Source: MED-G105 sp965263305
Lineage (GTDB): Bacteria > Pseudomonadota > Alphaproteobacteria > Caulobacterales > Parvularculaceae
Reading direction: 5' to 3'
NCBI GenBank assembly: GCA_965263305.1
Contig: OZ253666.1
Span: forward strand, 434,001 to 498,000
DNA: 64,000 nt
Shown: positions 34,972 through 42,151 of the stretch, one piece after another
Numbering within the stretch: position 1 is the stretch's first letter
Layout: every line of letters starts with the position of its first letter
Notes under the pieces: model-generated
Databases searched by the model: none
Seen by the model: only the letters and a program-made list of their open reading frames with translations
Told to the model about the DNA's origin: nothing
Position numbers and translations under genes: made by a program

Positions 34972-36119
34972 CAGGCCTGATACTCCTTCATTAAATCACG
35001 CGCGACAATCACTCGCATAATTTCATTCGCCCCTTCGAGAATCTGATGCACACGGACATCCCGTAGCATGCGCTCTAGCGGGTAATCACGAAGATACCCG
35101 TATCCCCCATGAACCTGCAGCGCATCATTCACCACATTGAAACCTGTATCCGTGACGAAGCGTTTAGCCATGGCGCAAAACCGCGTCGCATCGGATGTTT
35201 TGTGGTCTAGCTTCCATGCCGCTTGATAGAGCATGATGCGCGCGGCTTCCAATTCCGTCGCCATATCCGCGAGCTTGAACTGCAACGCCTGCTGCTCGTT
35301 CAACCGACGTCCAAACGCGCGACGTTCATTGGTGTAATCAAGCGCGCCTTTCAGGGCCATTGAGGCGGTGCCTAGCGAGCACGCCGCGATATTCAGACGC
35401 CCACCGTCCAAGCCCATCATGGCGAATTTAAATCCTTCGCCCTCTTCACCAAGTCGGTTGCCGACGGGTATCCGACAATCCTCGAAAGTCACGATCGCTG
35501 TCGGTTGGGAATTCCATCCCATTTTTCGTTCATTAGCGCCGAAGGAAAGACCGGGCGTTCCTTTTTCGACAAGAACCGTTGAAATCCCACGTGGACCATC
35601 TTCGCCCGTCCGCACCATGACGACATAGAGATCAGAGACACCGGCCGCCGAGATAAACGCCTTTGATCCGTTTAGAACATATTCATCGCCGTCACGAACC
35701 GCTTTGGTTTTCAGCGCCGCCGCATCGGATCCGGACCCCGGCTCGGTCAGGCAGTAACTGGAGAGCATTTCCATCGACGTCAACTTTGGACAATATTTCT
35801 GCCGCAACGCCTCTGACCCAAAACTGTCGATCATCCAGGCGCACATATTATGGATCGAGATATAGGCCGCGGTCGATGTACAGCCCCGCGACAAGGCTTC
35901 AAAAATCAACGCCGCATCTAGGCGCCCGAGCCCTGAACCACCCACATCCTCACGGGTGTAAATTCCAGCAAGTCCTAACTCCGCCGCTTGTTTGATAACG
36001 TCGACGGGAAAATGTTTCTGCTCGTCCCACTCGCCGGCATGAGGCGCAAGGGCGTCCTCGGCAAATCGGACCGCCATCTCCTGGATTGCTACTTGCTCTT
36101 CTGTGAGGGCGAAATCCAT
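34971..36119 (-). CDS. Acyl-CoA dehydrogenase, probable isobutyryl-CoA dehydrogenase
   Basis: FAD-dependent dehydrogenase of 382 aa: N-terminal helices, the CLTEPGSGSDAA substrate/FAD motif, and C-terminal LEGANEIMR with catalytic Glu362. The neighbours (3-hydroxyisobutyryl-CoA hydrolase, MmsB, MmsA) fix the likely substrate as isobutyryl-CoA in the valine pathway; sequence alone would allow other short branched acyl-CoAs. Co-translated with the next gene by TGATG. Electrons pass to an electron-transfer flavoprotein not seen here. Confidence 0.92.
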   Translation of the reverse strand: MDFALTEEQVAIQEMAVRFAEDALAPHAGEWDEQKHFPVDVIKQAAELGLAGIYTREDVGGSGLGRLDAALIFEALSRGCTSTAAYISIHNMCAWMIDSFGSEALRQKYCPKLTSMEMLSSYCLTEPGSGSDAAALKTKAVRDGDEYVLNGSKAFISAAGVSDLYVVMVRTGEDGPRGISTVLVEKGTPGLSFGANERKMGWNSQPTAIVTFEDCRIPVGNRLGEEGEGFKFAMMGLDGGRLNIAACSLGTASMALKGALDYTNERRAFGRRLNEQQALQFKLADMATELEAARIMLYQAAWKLDHKTSDATRFCAMAKRFVTDTGFNVVNDALQVHGGYGYLRDYPLERMLRDVRVHQILEGANEIMRVIVARDLMKEYQA

Positions 36120-36140
36120 CCTGATCTCCGCTGATAATGG

Positions 36141-36578
36141 TCAACTATTTTCGCAATATGCTTTGACGGCGTCCATATCTTCCGCCACCGCATTTGTGAT
36201 CATTCCTATTAGGAAGGGCGTTCCGAGTTTAGCCACAAAGCTGTGAGGGCGCGCGTCCATTTCCAATTTGAGGCAAGTATCACCGTTAGCCGCTGAAACC
36301 GTAAAGACGGAGTCCCAGATCGCCCCACCGGTGTCAGAAACGAGGCGAATGCGTTCGTTGGCGACGTATTCCGTTACCTCTAAGTCTGTTGACGCTTCAC
36401 GCCCTTTCATGACCCGCGTTTCACGAAAACGCGTCCCAACCCCGCTCGTGGTGTCGGTTAACATTTCGACCTTTGTCAGGTGCGGTATCGCCTTTTCGAA
36501 ATTTTCTATATGCGCCACGACTTCGAATACCTGTTCTATGGGAGCACCAATGAGACGTTCAACCGTAACTTTCTTCAT
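36141..36578 (-). CDS. SRPBCC-superfamily protein, CoxG/Coq10-like
   Basis: 145 aa from the ATG at 36578, preceded by GGGAGA. Starts KKVTVERLIGAPIEQVFEVVAHIENF, the usual first strand and helix of polyketide-cyclase/Coq10-type domains, and ends with a long helix (GMITNAVAEDMDAVKAYCEN). A longer frame from 36668 adds 30 non-conserved residues. It lies 21 bases upstream of the acyl-CoA dehydrogenase on the same strand. A ligand-binding or membrane-associated role is possible; no specific substrate can be given. Confidence 0.75.
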   Translation of the reverse strand: MKKVTVERLIGAPIEQVFEVVAHIENFEKAIPHLTKVEMLTDTTSGVGTRFRETRVMKGREASTDLEVTEYVANERIRLVSDTGGAIWDSVFTVSAANGDTCLKLEMDARPHSFVAKLGTPFLIGMITNAVAEDMDAVKAYCENS

Positions 36579-36615
36579 GGCGTCTCTCCCGTAAACAAAC
36601 CCGCCGTCAGGTATC

Positions 36616-37281
36616 TTACTTATTCTGCTCGTCGGCGGCCCCGCCTTGTTCCAATGGGTTGCCGTCAAACCCCGGCATGTCGTCCATCGGATGGTCCTGG
36701 TCGTCAGAGAGGGGCGTCATGGGACCGAGTTTTTGATTCCTGTGACGAAGCCACCGGATCAAAATATACCCTCCCAAGATTGTTATGGAGATGATCGGAA
36801 GCCAAAATTTCGCCTTTTCTCCCGCCACCACGCCGACAGTATGAAACAGCGCAAAGCTGATCGAAACATAGGTGAGCGCCGTTAACACGACAATGGCGCA
36901 AAATCTAAGGTACGGCGCTTGGAAAAAACCGCAGGCGATATAGGTGGGGATACGTGTGCCTGGGACAAAGCGCGCCATATAAAGCGTCTTGGCCAACTCC
37001 CCCCTGACGAGATCACCCGCCACTGACACGCCTGGCTTTTCCGCAAACTTATGGGCCCACTGATATTTTCGAGCGAAATAGCCGAGCCAATATTTCCAGA
37101 CGTCACTCGCCGTCAGGCCGGCGAGAATGACTAGAAAAATGATCGCCACCGGCCCTTGTTGATTGAGGGAGGCGGTCGCCGCCGCAATAACCGCCGCATC
37201 TTCTTGAACGAAGGGCAACAAGAATAGGCCCGCGTAAAGCGCGAAGCCCGTCACCGTCATCAGGCTTTCGAAATCCAGCAT
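36616..37281 (-). CDS. DedA-family membrane protein
   Basis: About 221 aa, with several membrane segments and the family motif ARFVPGTRIPTYIACG, in which the Arg and Gly of F-x-R-x-x-P-G-x-R are conserved. DedA proteins are implicated in lipid flipping and membrane homeostasis. The ATG at 37281 is preceded closely by GGAACGAGG; a longer frame from 37392 adds a hydrophilic leader unlikely to be real. First visible gene of the minus-strand valine group, although its function is not obviously catabolic. Confidence 0.82.
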   Translation of the reverse strand: MLDFESLMTVTGFALYAGLFLLPFVQEDAAVIAAATASLNQQGPVAIIFLVILAGLTASDVWKYWLGYFARKYQWAHKFAEKPGVSVAGDLVRGELAKTLYMARFVPGTRIPTYIACGFFQAPYLRFCAIVVLTALTYVSISFALFHTVGVVAGEKAKFWLPIISITILGGYILIRWLRHRNQKLGPMTPLSDDQDHPMDDMPGFDGNPLEQGGAADEQNK

Positions 37282-37934
37282 CCTCGTTCCGTTCAGCGTT
37301 CTAAGGCCGTTCAGCGTCTCCTGGCGCGTTACGGAATATTGCCGGTGTTGGCAAGCGTCGCGTTGCGCCGCCTGCTTATGTTGCAGCGCCACAAAAAATT
37401 AGCACGACGCCGTTCATTGCGACGCCAAAAAGGCTCAAAGAATCTGACGCAATCAGGTCATTCCAGATCTCAATCGGTGGTATAACCGCTCTTCAGAGCG
37501 TACCACCTCATCGCCTGGTTTCAGCGCAAAGCCGTTTGCGCCGATTATGCCTCTAGTTCCCACCGCAGGATATTTTGGAGGTTCGGGGGCGGCCGGACGC
37601 CGAAACTCAATTGATGAGGATGACGCCTTGAACGGCTTATGCACAAGGATCGTACCGAAGAGCGTCTGACCGCCTCCAATGTTTCCTATTTTGAAATTTT
37701 CCCCTCTATTTCGGCCCGTAGCGGCCTAAATCAATCAACTTAGCCATGTAAGCCTGAGCACGCGCCATTTTCGATGGGATGATGACACCCACGAAACCTC
37801 ACAATTTCCGTGAACAAATAACCTACAGGACGTTACTCCTGTTGATTTGCACTTGAACGACGCATTGGTGATATTAGCCCTCAAGAGACAACGACAAACT
37901 AAACAGTGTACGTCAATTAAATGAGAGACCAATC
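37282..37934. other. Intergenic region upstream of DedA and urcA
   Basis: About 650 bases between divergent genes. One minus-strand frame (37453-37644, 63 codons, GTG start) has no ribosome site or known motif and is left unannotated. ACAGGA-CGTTAC-TCCTGT (37825-37842) is a perfect 6-bp inverted repeat about 95 bases before urcA and could be an operator or small hairpin. Nothing else is recognised. Confidence 0.4.
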
Positions 37935-38375
37935 ATGAGACAAATTTCCTTACGCTCCACCGTAACCACAATCGCAACCACGCTCGCCGCAGTCTCTGCT
38001 ATGAGCGTCGCTACAGCAAACGCCGAAGACGTTTCACCTTTCGCCGCGATGAAAGCGGTAAATTTCACTGCATCGGAATTACAGACAACGGAAGGGATCA
38101 ACAATGTTCATCGCCGCCTTGTCAGCGCAGCTGAATCCGTATGCGGTCTTAATCGAAGCTTCCACGAAGGGCTCGGCATTGAACGCGCCAAGCGCACATG
38201 CGTCACTCAAACCCTAGACGCTTATTTCGCCGCGACCCCAATCAAAGCGCTATCTTCTTATAATATGGCTCTGTCGCCTCGCGCACGGTACAATTCAAAA
38301 CATGCCGCCGTCGCCAATTGGGGCGCGACTCCACAAGTCACGGCGCAGCTTGAGACGTTCACCCGTCAGCAATAA
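37935..38375 (+). CDS. UrcA family protein
   Basis: 146 aa with a signal peptide (TTIATTLAAVSAMSVATANA). The mature region matches the small periplasmic UrcA family: VNFTASELQTTEGINNVHRRLVSAAESVCG with the family Cys, then AKRTCVTQTLDAYFA with the second Cys, probably disulfide-linked. Function of the family is unknown. It ends at a strong hairpin terminator 51 bases downstream. Confidence 0.85.
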   Translation: MRQISLRSTVTTIATTLAAVSAMSVATANAEDVSPFAAMKAVNFTASELQTTEGINNVHRRLVSAAESVCGLNRSFHEGLGIERAKRTCVTQTLDAYFAATPIKALSSYNMALSPRARYNSKHAAVANWGATPQVTAQLETFTRQQ

Positions 38376-38426
38376 TCCCCCCCCCGCTTCGGTTATTCCC
38401 TTCCCCCCTCCCGCCGAAGCAAAAAG

Positions 38427-38468
38427 CGCCTGTTGATCGTCGTGTCCCCGATCAACAGGCGTTTTTTT
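38427..38468. terminator. Bidirectional terminator after urcA
   Basis: CGCCTGTTGATCG (38427-38439) pairs exactly with CGATCAACAGGCG (38449-38461) over a 9-base loop, followed by seven T on the plus strand; the minus strand is followed by TTTTT. It ends urcA and also serves the convergent gene ending at 38540. Confidence 0.92.
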
Positions 38469-38539
38469 AGGAAGAAGATGTTTCGCCTGCGTCATCGAAT
38501 TGACTTCAATAACTTTACCGGCGCGCTGATCAACAGGGA

Positions 38540-39022
38540 TCAACCAACCCGGTTAAATTGGCTGAGTAGCCACGACAGCCAGGACTTATACCCCTCTTGA
38601 TCGAAATCGGCGTCACATGCTGCTAGCACGACCGCCCGAGCCTCGTCCTCGCCGTCGATTTCCGCCAACAGCGCCGCCAGTTCCCGCGCGACTTCCTCAT
38701 GACGGGCGCGCCAATCCACCATCATTTGGCGCACAGCGCTTTCAACCCCGCCATGGTCGGCGATGGTATGGGCGTTTAGATACCCACCGAGCATGGCGAA
38801 AACCGCGGGGTATTTTTGCTTTAGGGCATTGCGAACATTATCGTAGTGCCGGAGCGCCTCGGCTGCTGTCGCCGATAAATTGAGCGACTCCTCAGCGACC
38901 CCATCGATGACGGGGCCATCGCCTTGTGATCCGCCGATCTTTGGGGTGCGCAACGACTTCCAAAGTGTGACGCCGACGAGGGCAAAGACACCAATCGCGA
39001 TAAGCTGCAGAACAATAATCAT
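38540..39022 (-). CDS. Membrane-anchored hypothetical protein
   Basis: 160 aa: one N-terminal membrane helix (IVLQLIAIGVFALVGVTLW, about residues 3-21) then a soluble, mainly helical, acidic domain with no recognised motif (ALLAEIDGEDEARAVV near the end). It starts 9 bases after the mmsA stop, so it is probably in the mmsA transcript. I do not recognise the family. Confidence 0.6.
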   Translation of the reverse strand: MIIVLQLIAIGVFALVGVTLWKSLRTPKIGGSQGDGPVIDGVAEESLNLSATAAEALRHYDNVRNALKQKYPAVFAMLGGYLNAHTIADHGGVESAVRQMMVDWRARHEEVARELAALLAEIDGEDEARAVVLAACDADFDQEGYKSWLSWLLSQFNRVG

Positions 39023-39031
39023 AGAGACCGC

Positions 39032-40528
39032 CTATCCCATCGTTGGGATAACAAACTCCGACCCCTGCACATCTTCAGGCCAGCGTTGGGTGATCGTTTT
39101 GATTTTTGTCCAGAACCGTACGCCCTCAGGCCCGTGTTGATTGGTGTCGCCAAAGCCGGACCGCTTCCACCCGCCAAAGGTATGGTACGAGACCGGCACG
39201 GGGATCGGAACGTTAATCCCCACCATGCCAACATTAACGCTTTGGGCGAATTCACGCGCCGCCGCGCCATTGCGCGTGAAAATAGCCACCCCGTTGCCGT
39301 ATTGATGCTTGGACGGTAGCGCCACCGCGTCTTCGAAATTATCGGCGCGGGCGATTTGGAGAACCGGCCCAAAAATCTCCTCTTGGTACGAGCGGTGCTC
39401 AGGTTTCGCTCCATCCAGCAACGTCCCGCCAAGGAAGAAGCCGTTTTCATAGCCTTGCAGAGTGAAATCGCGCCCGTCCACAATGGGCGTTTGACCTTCG
39501 TCAATCGCCATCTGGATATAGCTTGCCACACGGTCGCGATGCGGGCCGGACACGAGAGGGCCAAGGTCCGAATCTTCGGAAAGCGATGGTCCGATCCGCA
39601 GGCTCTCGACCTTCGGTTTTAACATCTCAATCAGGGTTTCAGCGGTCCCCTCGCCCACGGGGACGGCGACAGGCGTCGCCATACACCGCTCACCAGCCGA
39701 TCCGTAGGCGGAGCCAATGAGCTGATTGACGACATTGTTCATGTCGGCGTCGGGCAAGATGATCATGTGATTTTTAGCGCCGCCAAAAGCCTGGACCCGC
39801 TTGTGATGCTTTGCGCCGTTCTCATAGATGTAATGCGCGATATCAGAGGACCCTACAAAGGAGATCGCTTTTACTCTCGGATCCTCGATGAGGGCGTCAA
39901 CGGCTTCCTTATCGCCATTGATGACATTCAAAACACCCTCGGGCGCCCCGGCCTCCATCATGAGTTCAGCAAGACGCAATGGACAGGAGGGATCCTTCTC
40001 CGAAGGCTTATTGATGAATGTGTTCCCACAGGCGATCGCAACGCCGAACATCCACATCGGGATCATCGCCGGAAAGTTAAACGGCGTAATCCCGGCGCAA
40101 ACACCCAGAGGTTGGCGCATGGAATATACGTCAATCCCAGAACCGGCCGCCTCTGTGTAATCCCCTTTTTGCAGGTGGGGTATCCCGCAGGCAAACTCGA
40201 TCACTTCTAACCCGCGCTGAATGTCGCCGCGCGCATCAGGTAGAATTTTGCCGTGTTCTGACGAAATAAGCTTCGCCAGGTTATCCATGTCTTTCTCAAC
40301 AAGTTCTTTGAATTTAAACATGACGCGGGCGCGACGTTGCGGGTTCACCGCCGCCCAGGCGGGAAATGCTTTCTCAGCCGACGCGATCGCGTTGCTTACC
40401 TCGTCACGGCTCGCCAAGGCGACGCTCGCTTGCACATCGCCAACGGTCGGGTTGTAAATATCGCCAAACCGCCCGGAGGCGCCCGCCACCGGCGCCCCGT
40501 TGATAAAATGGCCGTGCTCTTTCGTCAT
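39032..40528 (-). CDS. mmsA: CoA-acylating methylmalonate-semialdehyde dehydrogenase
   Basis: Converts methylmalonate semialdehyde to propionyl-CoA (with CO2 and NADH), the end of valine degradation. 498 aa; early INGAPVAG, TPFNFPAMIPMWM, and the catalytic Cys282 in GSAGERCMATPV. The absence of the usual ALDH Glu general base is typical of this CoA-dependent subfamily. The ATG at 40528 has GAGGAAAC 5 bases before it; an upstream GTG would add five residues. It is separated from the other valine genes by urcA and its terminator, so it is a separate transcript. Confidence 0.95.
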   Translation of the reverse strand: MTKEHGHFINGAPVAGASGRFGDIYNPTVGDVQASVALASRDEVSNAIASAEKAFPAWAAVNPQRRARVMFKFKELVEKDMDNLAKLISSEHGKILPDARGDIQRGLEVIEFACGIPHLQKGDYTEAAGSGIDVYSMRQPLGVCAGITPFNFPAMIPMWMFGVAIACGNTFINKPSEKDPSCPLRLAELMMEAGAPEGVLNVINGDKEAVDALIEDPRVKAISFVGSSDIAHYIYENGAKHHKRVQAFGGAKNHMIILPDADMNNVVNQLIGSAYGSAGERCMATPVAVPVGEGTAETLIEMLKPKVESLRIGPSLSEDSDLGPLVSGPHRDRVASYIQMAIDEGQTPIVDGRDFTLQGYENGFFLGGTLLDGAKPEHRSYQEEIFGPVLQIARADNFEDAVALPSKHQYGNGVAIFTRNGAAAREFAQSVNVGMVGINVPIPVPVSYHTFGGWKRSGFGDTNQHGPEGVRFWTKIKTITQRWPEDVQGSEFVIPTMG

Positions 40529-40866
40529 GGGTAGTTTCCTCACCTTTAGTTCTCATCGATTCGAGCGAGACCCTAATCGCGCGCCGCTTTACGAGCAAGC
40601 GCCCATGACGAGTGGTAATGTATTCACTGACCGGCAGCTCTTCGCACGCTGCCAGCGCTTGAGCCCCGATTTTCCTGAGCCCGGCTTTCAAGAGACATAG
40701 GCCCATAACCAAGCCTTCGGCGCATTTGTTTAAAAGGCGCTCGAACGCTCCAAAAGACAGCGACGCAATCGATCCATTTTTGGGTATTTAAGGGATGTCG
40801 CCAAAAATGATCTACGGCTAGATCCACTGCGCCAAATGCACCAGCGGGCACGTCATGGCGCACGAG
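40529..40866. other. Intergenic region upstream of mmsA
   Basis: 338 bases. It holds the mmsA ribosome site at the left edge and a GGCAGC/GCTGCC inverted repeat (40633-40653). A minus-strand frame (40624-40863) has no recognised motif. Nothing else is seen. Confidence 0.4.
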
Positions 40867-41334
40867 TTACCCCGTTTTCAAGCGACCGCTTACAACACCC
40901 ATGAGATGGCTTGTATTTTCGCCGTCATCCGCAAGTGGCGTCGTCACACAGCGAAAACTCAGTATACGATTATTAGGAAGAAGAAGTTCATCTTCTATCA
41001 TAACAGGTTCATTTTGGGCGACCGCTTCGCCAAGCACGCTTGCTACGTGATCAAGAATGGACATCGCCCATTCTTCAGATCCGGCAAGGTAAAGATCGGA
41101 GAGTTTGGCAAGCCCCTTCCCCAGATAAATGAAATACGGGAACCCGATGCTCTGTTCGACATCTACAGCAAACGCCCACCGCCAATCATCACCAAGATCG
41201 GTTTGTTGCATTTTTTCCCATGAGGGATAAAACCCACGAGCCGCGCGAGCCCAGGCGCCGATCAAACGTTCCGCCCGCCTGCGATCATACATGCCGGTTG
41301 CTTCTGGTTCTTCTAGCAACGCTTCTATTTGCAT
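40867..41334 (-). CDS. PAS_5-like single-domain protein
   Basis: 155 aa from the ATG at 41334, preceded by GGAAGGGCGGGG. The layout RAERLIGAWARAARGFYPSWEKM, then AFAVDVEQSIGFPYFIYLG and a late FRCVTTPLADDGE...LMGVVSGRL matches the PAS_5 family common in alphaproteobacteria, where the last strands are a regulated core. It has no output domain, so it may act by partner binding. The longer frame from 41391 is unlikely. Ligand unknown. Confidence 0.7.
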   Translation of the reverse strand: MQIEALLEEPEATGMYDRRRAERLIGAWARAARGFYPSWEKMQQTDLGDDWRWAFAVDVEQSIGFPYFIYLGKGLAKLSDLYLAGSEEWAMSILDHVASVLGEAVAQNEPVMIEDELLLPNNRILSFRCVTTPLADDGENTSHLMGVVSGRLKTG

Positions 41335-41422
41335 GGGTCCCCGCCCTTCCTCTACGCCTTTCGTTGATGGTATCGTGAGGAATGTAAACAAACTATGCTT
41401 TCAATAGTTTAGACACAAACTG

Positions 41423-42151
41423 TTAACCATGCGCATCGCTATGGGCAGCTTTTTGGTCGATCGGTTGCCGAAGCGGGCGCGCCAGCGCCACAAAACGCAA
41501 AGGGCCGCGCTTTGTGGCGTTAAACGGATAACAGGTGACCAGGGCGAGTGTTGACGTTGGTTTTTCGTTGTCACTCCATTGCACCCCGTCATCCAGAAAA
41601 TCGCGAGGATCAAGACCTGACCGCCGGGCATCGACGATACGGGTCTCGATAATTTCATAAGACGTTAGCTCTCCCCCGGCGTTCGTCACATCGACACGCT
41701 CTCCAATGTCGATCTCCTCTAAAAACCGGAAATGGGTGTCGCGATGGGCCGCGATCACCGAGAGCCCGGGTTCGCCCGGATTGCTCAGCCCGTCCATCAA
41801 TCCTGGGCCAAACGCCATCGCTTGACCGCTGACGCCAGATAAAACAATGGCTTGGCGTCCTAACCCCGGCACAGAGATTTTGGCCACCGGCCAAACATCC
41901 GCCCAAGGCCAAGGCTTGACCCGCCTTTTTTGTTGGCTATTCGCGTTCGCGCCAACGCTCAATGTTTTCACCCATGCCCGTTCGAGCAGAACCTGCGCCA
42001 CGCCCGCTTTGGCTTTGATATAGACGCCATCGCCAAGAGAGGCGGCGCCGACCAGAAGCATCAAAATCGCGATCCCGAACCCTGCGAGCCGGCGGGGAGA
42101 CAACCGCCGGCTCGCTTCGGTTGCGGTCATGATCCCGGGAAGGATGATCAT
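41423..42151 (-). CDS. Proteobacterial (class GN) sortase
   Basis: Transpeptidase of 242 aa with an N-terminal membrane helix (about 22-38). Catalytic residues: His136 in AAHRDTH, Cys207 in TLALVTCYPF and Arg219 in GPLRFV, the standard sortase triad. Such sortases in marine proteobacteria act on one adjacent VIT/VWA protein. The start at 42151 overlaps that partner's stop (ATGA), proving coupling at the gene level; the longer frame from 42253 is inside the partner. Confidence 0.92.
   Translation of the reverse strand: MIILPGIMTATEASRRLSPRRLAGFGIAILMLLVGAASLGDGVYIKAKAGVAQVLLERAWVKTLSVGANANSQQKRRVKPWPWADVWPVAKISVPGLGRQAIVLSGVSGQAMAFGPGLMDGLSNPGEPGLSVIAAHRDTHFRFLEEIDIGERVDVTNAGGELTSYEIIETRIVDARRSGLDPRDFLDDGVQWSDNEKPTSTLALVTCYPFNATKRGPLRFVALARPLRQPIDQKAAHSDAHG

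Noticed and set aside
37453..37644. 63-codon minus-strand frame with GTG start
   Set aside because: No ribosome site and no known motif; left unannotated.
40624..40863. 79-codon minus-strand frame upstream of mmsA
   Set aside because: No ribosome site or motif.
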